A stretch of DNA of 64,000 nt from Pseudoalteromonas rubra (GTDB lineage: Bacteria; Pseudomonadota; Gammaproteobacteria; Enterobacterales; Alteromonadaceae). Location: assembly GCF_000967655.1 (NCBI RefSeq), contig NZ_JXYA01000054.1, forward strand, positions 17,205-81,204, given 5' to 3'. A program made the translations under genes and the position numbers. Of this stretch, positions 54,246-63,266 are shown piece by piece. Numbering within the stretch: the first letter of the stretch is position 1; every line of letters starts with the position of its first letter. The notes beneath the pieces were generated by a model. The model saw only the letters and a program-made list of their open reading frames with translations, made no database searches and was not told where the DNA came from.

Positions 54246-54667
54246 ATTTGCTCAAGGGCGGCAAATACACCCGCCTGATCGTTCGTACCAATGCGATATT
54301 GTGTGCCATCTTCAAGCACAAACTCAATGGCTTTAAAACCATGTGCCGCGTACACCCAGCCATCATGCGTGATCTTCACCCCGATACCATGACGAAATGA
54401 GTTAGTCACTGCCGCGAACGATTGCAACTCATTTACATTGACCGTTTTCTTCAGGACACCCGGGCCAAACCACCAGCTCACGGTCTGCTGTTTCTGGTCA
54501 ACTTCCAGTGTCAGCCCATAGAACAAATAACCTATCAACGCCAGAATACCAATAAATCCGTATAACAGCGCATTGTGGCCTAACAAATAGATTGCCATAG
54601 CAACAAAAGTGGCAAACCAACCCAGAAACGCCCAAATTATCCAGGACCATTGCGTGTTTTTATACAT
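54227..54667 (-). CDS. Small membrane protein of unknown function
   Basis: 146 aa from ATG 54667 (GTG 54676 possible). Two N-terminal helices (WIIWAFLGWFATFVAMAIYLLG and LYGFIGILALIGYLFYGLTL) are followed by a beta-rich soluble domain resembling a membrane-associated PH/DUF304-type sheet (VDQKQQTVSWWFGPGVLKK). It forms a minus-strand cluster with the DUF481-like and the 105-aa gene, 12 bp apart. No known function. Confidence 0.75.
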   Translation of the reverse strand: MYKNTQWSWIIWAFLGWFATFVAMAIYLLGHNALLYGFIGILALIGYLFYGLTLEVDQKQQTVSWWFGPGVLKKTVNVNELQSFAAVTNSFRHGIGVKITHDGWVYAAHGFKAIEFVLEDGTQYRIGTNDQAGVFAALEQIKESAQ

Positions 54668-54679
54668 GCACTTCACTAC

Positions 54680-55507
54680 CTAATTAAAACTATAAACAAG
54701 TGTGACACCCACTTCGCTGTCCACCTTCTCTTTGCCTTCTTCTGGCTGAGAATGATAGCGATAGGTGTAAGCGACTTTCATTGAAACCCCGCCCATTACC
54801 TGACTGATCAATGCCGTTTCAGAAAACATCCGAGCGCCGAGACCCGACATTGATTTTTCATAACTGATGTCCTGATTAAAACGGGTTCGCTTTGATACGG
54901 TGCGCTCCCACTGTAATGCCGCACGTAACAAGTGACCTCGTTCAACCCTTTGCTCCCCAGGCGCCAGTTCTACCTCATCCTCGCGCCGATACATAGACAA
55001 GCCCGGACCGAGATCAACGTCGACGGTATTCTTGCGTCCTTCGAAAATCCGCTTGCCATAGCCCACAACAAACGTGGTGGTGTACTCGCGACCATTGAAC
55101 TCATCCCGCTCATAGTCGCCATATAAAAACAACGAGGTATTCTTCTCGCCTATTTTATAGTTGCCCTGCGCGGAGATGAAGTAGCGAGACGCGGTTTCAT
55201 CTTCAATCTTAGTATCCGGGTCGACTTCCCGCCGGTATGCCCCGTCGAGCTTGAACTGATTACGCCAGTACTTAAAATCTTGATACAAGTTACTTTTAAG
55301 TTTAAATGCCGTATTGCTGGTATTGCCCCGATTAAGCAATACACCCAGCTCAACGTCACCATACAAAAACTCTCCCTCATGCAACGCGTGGATCTCTTCG
55401 TCTGACAACTCCCCATATTCATGAAAATCTTCGAATGGATCGACGGCAAAAGCCCGGGCGCTGAGCAAGAGCCCAGCGCAATAAAGGAAAAAAATGGCGT
55501 ACTTCAC
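54680..55507 (-). CDS. DUF481 family outer membrane beta-barrel protein (YdiY-like)
   Basis: 275 aa from GTG 55507 (AGAGAA about 9 nt upstream), which starts a clean signal peptide (KYAIFFLYCAGLLLSARAFA). Alternating beta strands such as YGDVELGVLLNRGNTSN and NQFKLDGAYRREVDP, and the C-terminal VGVTLVYSFN with terminal Phe region, fit a DUF481 barrel. Role unknown; some members are acid- or salt-inducible. Second in a three-gene cluster. I do not claim a substrate. Confidence 0.82.
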   Translation of the reverse strand: MKYAIFFLYCAGLLLSARAFAVDPFEDFHEYGELSDEEIHALHEGEFLYGDVELGVLLNRGNTSNTAFKLKSNLYQDFKYWRNQFKLDGAYRREVDPDTKIEDETASRYFISAQGNYKIGEKNTSLFLYGDYERDEFNGREYTTTFVVGYGKRIFEGRKNTVDVDLGPGLSMYRREDEVELAPGEQRVERGHLLRAALQWERTVSKRTRFNQDISYEKSMSGLGARMFSETALISQVMGGVSMKVAYTYRYHSQPEEGKEKVDSEVGVTLVYSFN

Positions 55508-55521
55508 TACAGTGATTTCTC

Positions 55522-55839
55522 TTACTGCTTCCAGACAATGTGGCAAAAAGGCGCATCCAGGTCGCGGCTTATCAGGATCTTGGCAAAAACGGTATCGCCC
55601 TGATCGAGCTCCAGACCCACGATCACCTGAACAAAGTGCTCCGCCTCTGCTTCTTGTTCATAAGCGACCAGTGACTGCCAGCTGTCATCGGGGACACTGT
55701 CTTCGATAAATCCAAATTCCTCGCTGTGGCTGTCGAACAGCTCAACGTCTTCGGCCGTCAGGTTGTCAGCGGCGAGCTCAAGGAAAATATCATAGGCTTG
55801 TTGCGATACTTCTTCGATGGAACTTAAACGTGCAGACAT
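55522..55839 (-). CDS. Uncharacterised small acidic protein
   Basis: 105 aa from ATG 55839 (GAGGTAA 4 nt upstream). The protein is strongly acidic (VPDDSWQS, EEFGFIED, QEAEAEHF), with a C-terminal RDLDAPFCHIVWKQ. It has no signal peptide. It resembles conserved gammaproteobacterial hypothetical proteins of similar size, but I cannot name a family. It is first in the three-gene minus-strand cluster, 14 bp before the DUF481-like gene. Confidence 0.7.
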   Translation of the reverse strand: MSARLSSIEEVSQQAYDIFLELAADNLTAEDVELFDSHSEEFGFIEDSVPDDSWQSLVAYEQEAEAEHFVQVIVGLELDQGDTVFAKILISRDLDAPFCHIVWKQ

Positions 55840-56065
55840 TACATTACCTCGTCTGTCAAAATTGAGTTGTATAGTAGCAAATTGCAAATTTACAAGGCTA
55901 TGGCTTTTAGTTAGTTTGAGCAAAAATATCGTCCAAATACATGAAAAACGGTATTTGACCTGCCCGGTGTGCCATCAGCAGTACTGGCACCGTTAAAGTA
56001 AATACTCTATGCTAGCCCTGCAAACCGACAAGAATAATAATGATGCGCGAAAGAAGGAAACAGAT

Positions 56066-56860
56066 ATGGTCCAGTTAGAGACAACTGACGGCATCGCCTG
56101 GGTCACCCTGGCCCGGCCCGAAAAGCAAAATGCACTGTCTTACGAGATGTTCAGACAGTTAGATAAGATCATCCGTACACTCAGGCGCGATCGCCAGTTA
56201 CGCGCTGTGGTGATCCAGGGTCAGGGAGCGCATTTTTGCGCTGGCCTGGATGTCGGCGCCGTCATGAAAAACCCCCGCAATATCTTCTCGCTAATTAGCA
56301 AATGGCTACCCGGTAATGCCAATCTGGTACAGCGGGTTGCGTTGGGTTGGCGCGCTCTGCCCGTGCCTGTGTTTGCCCTGGTACGGGGTAACTGTCTGGG
56401 TGGCGGTTTACACATCGCTTTGGGCGCTGACTATCGTATTGTTTCACCTGACGCTCAGTTCGCCATTATGGAAGCCCGCTGGGGGCTGTGTCCGGATATG
56501 AGTACCAGTTTGATGCTGCCTGGCATTGTAAGTCATGATCAGGCGCTCTGGCTGGCTTCTAATCCGACGCGTATTGATGCCGGGCAGGCCAAAGCGCTTG
56601 GGCTGGTGACAGAAGTCTGCGACGACCCGCTGGCCAATATCCAGCAACGATTAAGTCAGCTTGCGCGGGTGTCACCGGATGCGCTGGCTGCCATAAAGTG
56701 CCTGTACAATACGGCTTACCACCCGCCACAGCGTAAGTTGTTATGGCAGGAAACCTGGTTGCAGATAAAGCTGCTGCTGTCCAAAAATACCCGCACGGCT
56801 ATGTACAATGGCCGTCAGCCTGACACGCCCAAACCATATCGTCCGCGCGGGAAATGGTAA
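56066..56860 (+). CDS. Crotonase family (enoyl-CoA hydratase/isomerase-like) protein
   Basis: 264 aa from ATG 56066 (AAGGAAA 6 nt upstream). The oxyanion-hole segments GQGAHFCAGLDVG and RGNCLGGGLHIALGADYRI are intact. In the second block MEARWGLCPDMSTSL, one catalytic Glu is replaced by a hydrophobic residue, so the exact reaction is uncertain. A fatty acid or amino acid CoA metabolism role is likely. It lies 61 bp before cidA/lrgB on the same strand. Confidence 0.88.
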   Translation: MVQLETTDGIAWVTLARPEKQNALSYEMFRQLDKIIRTLRRDRQLRAVVIQGQGAHFCAGLDVGAVMKNPRNIFSLISKWLPGNANLVQRVALGWRALPVPVFALVRGNCLGGGLHIALGADYRIVSPDAQFAIMEARWGLCPDMSTSLMLPGIVSHDQALWLASNPTRIDAGQAKALGLVTEVCDDPLANIQQRLSQLARVSPDALAAIKCLYNTAYHPPQRKLLWQETWLQIKLLLSKNTRTAMYNGRQPDTPKPYRPRGKW

Positions 56861-56921
56861 TAAGGTCGCATTGTGAGGCGCACGGATTGCGCTCAGAATA
56901 CCCACAGGCTTAATCGAAAAC

Positions 56922-57287
56922 GTGTCTATTATGATGATTGCTCTGCGATTTATCGCATCCCTTGCGATTCTGATTGGCTGCCTGTGGGCGGCCAGACTGG
57001 CCACGGCTGCCTTTGCCCTGAGTTTGCCAGCCCCGTTACTTGGGCTCGTGCTACTGTTTATTTTACTCCAGATTGGCACAGTAAAAAGCGAGTACTTACT
57101 TCCTTCTTGCGGGCCAATTTTAAAGTATATGGCCGTATTTTTTATCCCTGCCGGCGTCGGATTGATTAGCTATCTGGACACACTTGGTGAAAATGCCTGG
57201 CTGCTGGTGAGTGTGCTCATCCTGGTACCGGCACTGGGCCTGCTCCTGACAGGAAAACTGGCAAGCAAAGGCAGATACTATGATTAA
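56922..57287 (+). CDS. CidA/LrgA family holin-like protein
   Basis: 121 aa from GTG 56922; ATGs at 56931 and 56934 are possible and none has a clear Shine-Dalgarno. Four hydrophobic segments include LPAPLLGLVLLFILLQIG and LKYMAVFFIPAGVGLISY, both family features. It overlaps lrgB by 8 bp. The pair modulates murein hydrolase export or, in other models, metabolite transport (pyruvate in some bacteria). Confidence 0.88.
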   Translation: MSIMMIALRFIASLAILIGCLWAARLATAAFALSLPAPLLGLVLLFILLQIGTVKSEYLLPSCGPILKYMAVFFIPAGVGLISYLDTLGENAWLLVSVLILVPALGLLLTGKLASKGRYYD

Positions 57288-57972
57288 TATGTTGCTGGGC
57301 TGCTCAGTCACTCTGGTGTTATTTTTTGTCATGCGACGCCTAAATCACCGTTGGCGCTCACCTGTGCTGAATCCCGTTTTGCTATGCATTGTGCTCATCA
57401 GCGCCTGTTTACTCATCAGCGACATTGATTATATTGACTATCGCAATGCAACAACACCAATCAGCTTTTTCCTTGAGATTGCTGTAGTGGCCCTTGCCCT
57501 GCCGCTGTACCAGCAGCTCCATGCAATCAGACCTTATCTTGTCTTGATCTGTGCCTGCAGTTTTGTTGGGATCTCCAGTGCAACCCTGCTGGCCTTTTTG
57601 CTCTGTCAGTTGTTTAGCGCATCCACGGCACTGAGCGCTTCACTTATGGCTTTGTCTGTCACCACCCCCATTACATTGATTGTCACGGATTCGCTGAATG
57701 GCTTGCCCGGGGTTGCCGCCATTATGGTGATTCTCATTGGCGTACTGGGCGGCGTCTTTGGCTTGTCACTGCTTAGTTTAGCTGGAGTAACTCAGCCTCA
57801 GGCTAAAGGAATTGCGCTGGGCGTGGCCTGTCACGCAATTGGCACAGCGGCCGCGATGGAACATCACCCTGCTGCTGGTGCGTTTGCCTCCGCTGCAATG
57901 ATAATCAGTGCCGTGATCACCGCAAGCTGGGTCCCGGTGCTTTTTACTCTGTTACAGGGCATAATCAGCTAA
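57280..57972 (+). CDS. LrgB/CidB family membrane protein
   Basis: 230 aa. Conserved PVLNPVLLCIVLI, SLMALSVTTPITLIV and the C-terminal AKGIALGVACHAIGTAAAMEHHP with the GTA region are LrgB hallmarks. Multi-pass inner membrane protein partnered with the upstream CidA/LrgA. A hairpin follows 34 bp downstream. Confidence 0.92.
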   Translation: MINMLLGCSVTLVLFFVMRRLNHRWRSPVLNPVLLCIVLISACLLISDIDYIDYRNATTPISFFLEIAVVALALPLYQQLHAIRPYLVLICACSFVGISSATLLAFLLCQLFSASTALSASLMALSVTTPITLIVTDSLNGLPGVAAIMVILIGVLGGVFGLSLLSLAGVTQPQAKGIALGVACHAIGTAAAMEHHPAAGAFASAAMIISAVITASWVPVLFTLLQGIIS

Positions 57973-58005
57973 ACTGATAGAAATCACTTTATCATCAACC
58001 AATAA

Positions 58006-58029
58006 GCTGTCATGAATTGCCGTGACAGC
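58006..58029. terminator. Hairpin between lrgB and mscS
   Basis: GCTGTCA (58006-58012) and TGACAGC (58023-58029), 10-nt loop. It overlaps the longer possible mscS start, which supports the downstream GTG. No T-run. Confidence 0.5.
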
Positions 58030-58045
58030 CACGCAGGAGCACACT

Positions 58046-58885
58046 GTGATAGAACAAGAAATCGCACAAATTGAACATTACTACGTGCTGATCCGAGATT
58101 ACCTGGTCACTTACAGCATGCAATTATTGGGTGCGCTGGTGATCCTGATCCTCGGCTTATGGCTGGCGAAAAAGCTCGCCAAAGCCACCGAAACCCTCAT
58201 GCTCAAGCATAATATTGACGTCACCCTGACAAACTTCATCAGTAATGTGGTCAAAGTCCTGATCATCATTATGTTTACCATCATAGCGCTCGGCAAAATA
58301 GGGATCAGTGTCACTCCCTTTGTGGCGGCAATTGGTGCGGCCTCACTGGGTGCAGGTTTAGCGGTGCAGGGCATGTTATCTAACTACGGCTCTGGGTTGG
58401 CCATCATTGCCACCCGGCCATTTGTGGTGGGCGACACCATAGCCGTTAAAGGGGTTTGCGGTCAGGTAAAGAGTATTGAACTGGGCCATACCATCCTGAT
58501 CAATGAAGAAAAGGTCGAGATAACCATTCCCAACAAGCATATCATTGGTGAAATTATGCAAAATTCCTTCGCCCACTCATTGGTGAAAGGAGAAATTGGT
58601 ATTGCTTACAGTGCCAGCGCCGAGCAGGCCATTGCGATTATTAATCGAATTCTGGCCGATTATGACGCCGTCGCAGACACGCCACAAGCCCAGGTTGGGA
58701 TAGAAGCATTTGGCGACAGTGCCGTACTGATCAGCTATCGTTACTGGGTACCGACCACACAGATCATCGAGCATAAATTGACTATCAATGGTGCCATTTA
58801 TGCCGCAATTCAGGCTGCCAAGATAGAAATCCCATTCCCGCAGCGGGTTGTCACTATCAAAGAGAAGCATACGTCCGCAGATTGA
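58046..58885 (+). CDS. mscS: Small-conductance mechanosensitive channel MscS
   Basis: 279 aa from GTG 58046 (GGAG 6 nt upstream), close to Escherichia coli MscS (286 aa). Three N-terminal helices, the Gly/Ala-rich pore helix GAASLGAGLAVQGMLSNY, and the beta domain starting FVVGDTIAVKG are evident. It opens under hypo-osmotic shock. Fits a marine lifestyle. Upstream of the chitinase gene but probably a separate unit. Confidence 0.95.
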   Translation: MIEQEIAQIEHYYVLIRDYLVTYSMQLLGALVILILGLWLAKKLAKATETLMLKHNIDVTLTNFISNVVKVLIIIMFTIIALGKIGISVTPFVAAIGAASLGAGLAVQGMLSNYGSGLAIIATRPFVVGDTIAVKGVCGQVKSIELGHTILINEEKVEITIPNKHIIGEIMQNSFAHSLVKGEIGIAYSASAEQAIAIINRILADYDAVADTPQAQVGIEAFGDSAVLISYRYWVPTTQIIEHKLTINGAIYAAIQAAKIEIPFPQRVVTIKEKHTSAD

Positions 58886-58958
58886 TCCTGGCTATTTTTC
58901 ACTCTATGCTGTCAATGTTTTGTCTACAAAACATACAACATGTAAAACGGAGTGATCT

Positions 58959-61523
58959 ATGAACACAAGAAAGTTAATGAAGATATGCTGTGCTGCGGGC
59001 CTGCAAATGATTGCAGTGCACAGCTGGGCTCAGGCCGATACCGCCAACTATGACTGTCGCGCCCTCGCCGAGTGGTCCAGCTCAACGGTTTACCGCAAAG
59101 GGGATCAAGTACGTGCTCAGGCGCAAGCCTATGAAGCAAAATGGTTCAATCAAAATGAACTGCCGGCAAATAATTCAGGTACCTTTGACGTATGGCGACA
59201 ACTTGGCCAGTGCATCAGCGGCAGCGCCCCCTTGGTTACTTTGCTAAGCCCGTCAGACGGTGCTGTGCTGAACAAAAATGACAGCGCTGTTTTTTCTGCA
59301 AATGCTAGCGATCAGGATGGCGACCTTGCTCAGGTTGAGTTTTTTGTCGATGACATTAGCGTCGGTATACTCAGCCAACCTCCTTACCAACTTACCTGGT
59401 CAGCACAGCTGGGCCTGCACACAGTGAGTGCAGTGGCAGTAGACGCCAAAGGGAATCTGAGTAAACCCGCAACGGCTGACATCACAGTGCGCGATGACAG
59501 CGGCAATGTCCCCCCGGCTCTCACCATTGAAACACCGACAAACAACCAGGCATTTAAAGTTGGCGATACCGTTAGCCTTGCTGTGCAAGCCACTGACACC
59601 GATGGCCAGGTTGTGCAGGTCGAAATGTGGCAAGATGCGCAGCGTCTGACAACACTCAACACCCCGCCTTTTCGCCATGATTTTGTGACCGTGAGCCCCG
59701 GTAGCAAGCAGCTCAGAGTCATTGCACAAGACGACAAAGGCGCAACCGCTGAAGCCAGTGTAACAATTCAGGTAAGCGCCGCAAGCTCTGGCGGCTGTGC
59801 AGGTCTGAGCACTTATCGCGCGGGGCAAAGCTATCAAAATGGTGAACTGGTCGCCCATAATAATCGCAAATACCGCTGCGACATTGCGGGCTGGTGCAGC
59901 TCCAGTGCTGCGTGGGCCTATGAGCCCGGTGTGGGCCAGCACTGGCAGGACGCCTGGAGCGATTTAGGGATCTGTGCAATCGCGCCGGAGATCAGTTTTA
60001 GTCAGCCTAACGACAATGCCACTTTGCTGCTTAACCAGCCGACACAAATCGCAGTCAGTGCCTCCGATGCTGACGGGGCTATTTCGCAGCTAGAGTTGTT
60101 TGCTGATCAAACCTTACTTGGCAGCACCGCGCAAAATGCACTGACTGTTGAGTGGACGCCAGGCAACACCGGGCCAGTTACACTCAGTGCCGTTGCAACC
60201 GACAACGAGAGCAATCAGAGCCAGCAAACCATCCAGGTTACAGTGACAGATCAGCCTTTGGTGGTTGATTTAACCGCTCCGACCTCAGGCACACGCTATG
60301 TTCTGGGTAATGCGGTCACTATCAAAGCTAATGCTCAGGCGCTCAGCGGTCAGATCTCTATGGTCGATTTTTATGCCAATGGGGTAAAAGTTGCTAGCGA
60401 TATTCAGGCACCTTATGAGTTTAATTACACTCCCGCAACACTTGGACAGCTCAGCATCTATGCAACTGCGACCAGCACATCGGGAGATACCACAAACAGC
60501 CCGGCCGCCACTGTCACTGTGATTGCTCCACCGGTTGGCAAGACCCATAAACTCATAGGCTACTGGCATAACTTTGTTAATCCGGCTGGCTGCCCTATTC
60601 CATTGGATCAGATCTCCGACGCCTGGGACATCATTGACATTGCCTTTGCTGAGAACGACCGCTCGTCTAACGGCACGGTTCACTTCAAACCGTTTGAGAA
60701 GGACATTCGCTCTAACTGCCCACCCATTGACCCCGCTAAATTCAAAACCGATATGCAGGCACTGCAGGCCCAGGGCAAAGTTTTTGTACTCAGCCTGGGT
60801 GGCGCCGAAGGCACCATCACCTTAAATACCGATGCCGATGAAGCGAATTTTGTCAGTAGTCTCACGGCCATTATTCAGGCGTGGGGATTTGACGGCCTGG
60901 ATATCGACCTTGAAAGTGGCTCAAACCTGTTACACGGTTCTCAGATACAAGCCCGCCTGCCCAGAGCAATTAAGCAGATAGAGCAGAATATCGGTGGTGA
61001 TATGGTGCTCACCATGGCGCCGGAACATCCCTACGTTCATGGCGGTATGATTGCCTACTCCGGCATTTGGGGCGCATATATACCACTTATCAACGAGCTC
61101 AGAGACACGCTGGATTTACTGCATGTGCAGCTCTACAACAATGGTGGACTGCCCAATCCTTACGAGCCGGGCAGTGCACCGGAAGGCTCAGTCAATATGA
61201 TGGTCGCACACGCCAAAATGCTGATTGAAGGGTTTGATCTTGCCGATGGCAGTCGCTTTATGCCGCTCAGAGATGATCAGGTCGCTATTGGCCTGCCATC
61301 CGGCCCGCAATCTGCCAATTCTGGTCAGGCACCCATTGCCAATATCATTGCAGCGCTGGACTGCCTGACAAAAGGCACACAGTGCGGCACCATTGCGCCC
61401 AGCCAGCCTTACCCGGCTTTTGGCGGTGTGATGACCTGGTCCATCAACTGGGATAAATTCGATGGCTACAACTTTTCAGTGCCCGTTGGTAATAAGCTCA
61501 CTGAAATGAATCAGGGGCAATAA
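58959..61523 (+). CDS. Secreted modular GH18 chitinase
   Basis: 854 aa. Signal peptide about 1-25 (ending SWAQA). A CBM5/12-like module (about 28-86, AEWSSSTVYRKGD) is followed by two Ig-like modules (about 90-272), a second CBM5/12-like module (about 276-345, LSTYRAGQSYQNGELVAHNN), two more Ig-like modules (about 346-522) and the GH18 barrel (about 528-850). The catalytic motif DGLDIDLE (residues 645-652, acid E652) is intact. Type II secretion is inferred. CGGAGTGA ribosome site. No other chitin genes are adjacent. Confidence 0.94.
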   Translation: MNTRKLMKICCAAGLQMIAVHSWAQADTANYDCRALAEWSSSTVYRKGDQVRAQAQAYEAKWFNQNELPANNSGTFDVWRQLGQCISGSAPLVTLLSPSDGAVLNKNDSAVFSANASDQDGDLAQVEFFVDDISVGILSQPPYQLTWSAQLGLHTVSAVAVDAKGNLSKPATADITVRDDSGNVPPALTIETPTNNQAFKVGDTVSLAVQATDTDGQVVQVEMWQDAQRLTTLNTPPFRHDFVTVSPGSKQLRVIAQDDKGATAEASVTIQVSAASSGGCAGLSTYRAGQSYQNGELVAHNNRKYRCDIAGWCSSSAAWAYEPGVGQHWQDAWSDLGICAIAPEISFSQPNDNATLLLNQPTQIAVSASDADGAISQLELFADQTLLGSTAQNALTVEWTPGNTGPVTLSAVATDNESNQSQQTIQVTVTDQPLVVDLTAPTSGTRYVLGNAVTIKANAQALSGQISMVDFYANGVKVASDIQAPYEFNYTPATLGQLSIYATATSTSGDTTNSPAATVTVIAPPVGKTHKLIGYWHNFVNPAGCPIPLDQISDAWDIIDIAFAENDRSSNGTVHFKPFEKDIRSNCPPIDPAKFKTDMQALQAQGKVFVLSLGGAEGTITLNTDADEANFVSSLTAIIQAWGFDGLDIDLESGSNLLHGSQIQARLPRAIKQIEQNIGGDMVLTMAPEHPYVHGGMIAYSGIWGAYIPLINELRDTLDLLHVQLYNNGGLPNPYEPGSAPEGSVNMMVAHAKMLIEGFDLADGSRFMPLRDDQVAIGLPSGPQSANSGQAPIANIIAALDCLTKGTQCGTIAPSQPYPAFGGVMTWSINWDKFDGYNFSVPVGNKLTEMNQGQ

Positions 61524-61536
61524 GCTCCCAGCTACG

Positions 61537-61570
61537 GGGTAACGGCACTCTGCTGACCGTTACCCTATTT
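61537..61570 (+). terminator. Chitinase terminator
   Basis: GGGTAACGG (61537-61545) and CCGTTACCC (61557-61565), 11-nt loop, then TATTT. Confidence 0.75.
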
Positions 61571-61666
61571 AGGGCTTGTTCTTACCATTTGCCTCTGGCA
61601 GATCGGCATAATTAACGCTAAGGTGAGGTTTATCCGGTCAGTGCCAATGATATTCAAGGAGATCTC

Positions 61667-62527
61667 ATGAGTAATCCCCCCTATACGCCGCCCAAAGTGT
61701 GGACACATCAGTCCAGTAGCGATAATAAATGGGCCAATATTAATAGCCCGAAATCCGGTGCCAGATATGAACAGGCACTCCCTGTCGGTGCGCACCCTTT
61801 GCAACTGTACTCGCTTGGAACACCAAACGGCCAAAAGGTCACCATTATGCTGGAAGAGCTGCTGGCACTTGGAGTAAGCGAGGCTGAATACGATGCCTTC
61901 CTAATCAATATTGGTGAAGGTGAGCAATTCTCTTCTGGCTTTGTTGACGTTAATCCAAACTCAAAAATTCCCGCCCTGGTCGATAAATCAGGCGAAACAG
62001 AGGTCAAAGTCTTCGAATCCGCTTCTATCCTGGTTTATTTAGCGGAAAAGTTTGGCCACTTATTACCCTCATCTGGCTCACCAAGAACAAACACTTTTAA
62101 CTGGTTATTCTGGGCACAAGGTTCAGCGCCGTTTGTCGGCGGCGGATTTGGTCACTTCTATGCTTATGCGGATGAAAAACAGGAGTACCCCATCAATCGC
62201 TTTGCCATGGAGGCCAAGCGGCAGCTGGATGTGCTGAACAAGCACCTGGCAGACAACACCTATGTTGCAGGCGAACAGTACACCATTGCCGATATCGCCA
62301 TCTGGCCCTGGTATGGCAACCTGGCACTGGGCAAGCTATACGATGCCGGCGAGTTTTTGCAGGTGCACGAGTATGAGCACCTGGTGCGCTGGGCTGAGCA
62401 AGTTGGCGCACGTCCTGCGGTACAACGAGGCCGGGTAGTTAACCGCACCTTTGGTGAGTCCTGGGAGCAGCTGCCTGAGCGCCACAGCGCAGCCGATATT
62501 GACGCCGTGCTGGCACTAAAAGCCTAA
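61667..62527 (+). CDS. yghU: Glutathione S-transferase YghU (disulfide-bond oxidoreductase)
   Basis: 286 aa. N-terminal YTPPKVWTHQ and LYSLGTPNGQKVTIMLEELLALG are the YghU/Nu-class features, with Thr/Asn as the glutathione-binding pair. The C-terminal helical domain includes FGHFYAYADEKQEYPINRF. It reduces disulfides with glutathione. AAGGAGAT ribosome site. Monocistronic. Confidence 0.94.
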   Translation: MSNPPYTPPKVWTHQSSSDNKWANINSPKSGARYEQALPVGAHPLQLYSLGTPNGQKVTIMLEELLALGVSEAEYDAFLINIGEGEQFSSGFVDVNPNSKIPALVDKSGETEVKVFESASILVYLAEKFGHLLPSSGSPRTNTFNWLFWAQGSAPFVGGGFGHFYAYADEKQEYPINRFAMEAKRQLDVLNKHLADNTYVAGEQYTIADIAIWPWYGNLALGKLYDAGEFLQVHEYEHLVRWAEQVGARPAVQRGRVVNRTFGESWEQLPERHSAADIDAVLALKA

Positions 62528-62532
62528 CTATC

Positions 62533-62555
62533 CAGCGCGTGCCCCGCACGCGCTG
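62533..62555 (+). terminator. yghU terminator
   Basis: CAGCGCGTGC (62533-62542) and GCACGCGCTG (62546-62555), 3-nt loop, then ATTTA. Confidence 0.7.
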
Positions 62556-62656
62556 ATTTACCTACCCTCACAGAGGGTAAGCCATTGTGCTCCCCTCTCC
62601 CTTTAGTCCATCAGGTGGCCAGCGACTAACTGCAAGATAGAAAACACATAAATATA

Positions 62657-62695
62657 AATGACAATTATTTGCATTTGTGTTTTTATGTTTATAAT
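62657..62695 (+). promoter_or_regulatory. Fur box and promoter of the DUF2753-like/sodA unit
   Basis: AATGACAATTATTTGCATT (62657-62675) matches the Vibrio-type Fur consensus AATGANAATNATTNTCATT at 15 of 16 fixed positions. It overlaps a possible -35 (TTTGCA or TTGCAT, 62668-62674), and TATAAT lies at 62690-62695, spacing 15-16 bp. Repression by iron-loaded Fur is inferred. Confidence 0.75.
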
Positions 62696-62746
62696 AAGCC
62701 GATTATGTGGTGTTGAACCACTGCCCATCAACAGGAGGAGCTATCT

Positions 62747-63250
62747 ATGCTGCAATCCGAAACTGCGCCAAATTGCACTGCCGAACAATACGAACATGCA
62801 CTCGCCCCCTGGCAAAAAGCGATCACCGCGGGTAACTGTGCGTTTGAAAATCAGTCATTCTATCGCGCCAGAGATCACTATCAAAGTGCCCTGTATCTGG
62901 TGAGCAATTTAATCGCGCACTTTACGCATCAGTATGACCGGCAACTTCAGGAAGAGGCGCTGATGCATTGCTGCCCGGCCCTCGTCGTTGCCGCTCATAA
63001 CCTGGCCGACTGCTACCTGGCCATGGCATTGCCACACAAAGCCTGTGAGCAGCTCATAGCAGTACACCAGCAGCTGGCCCAGCTCGGCGATCATGCCAAC
63101 CCTCAGGTTGGATTCATCGCAATGCGCCACGGTATGAGAACGCGTACAGAGTTAATGCACTTTATTGCCAACCACCAGGCACACAAAAACCTGGTCAGCT
63201 GGGCGACTTCGGTACTCAACACCCCACCTTCAGCACACCCTTATCATTAA
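62747..63250 (+). CDS. DUF2753-like protein upstream of sodA
   Basis: 167 aa with an AGGAGG ribosome site. All-helical and TPR-like (FYRARDHYQSALYLVSNLI, AHNLADCYLAMALPHKACEQL). It has many His and Cys residues, including MHCCPALVVAAHN, which could bind metal. It resembles small proteins grouped as DUF2753 in Vibrio and allies, an assignment by recollection. It sits behind a strong Fur box and 16 bp before sodA, so an iron-starvation function is inferred; nothing is proven. Confidence 0.75.
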   Translation: MLQSETAPNCTAEQYEHALAPWQKAITAGNCAFENQSFYRARDHYQSALYLVSNLIAHFTHQYDRQLQEEALMHCCPALVVAAHNLADCYLAMALPHKACEQLIAVHQQLAQLGDHANPQVGFIAMRHGMRTRTELMHFIANHQAHKNLVSWATSVLNTPPSAHPYH

Positions 63251-63266
63251 TCCAAAGGAGAGAAGT

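Noticed and set aside
63165..63266. N-terminal extension of SodA overlapping the DUF2753-like gene
   Set aside because: It is out of frame with the upstream gene, lacks SOD similarity, and a strong AAAGGAGAG precedes the inner ATG.
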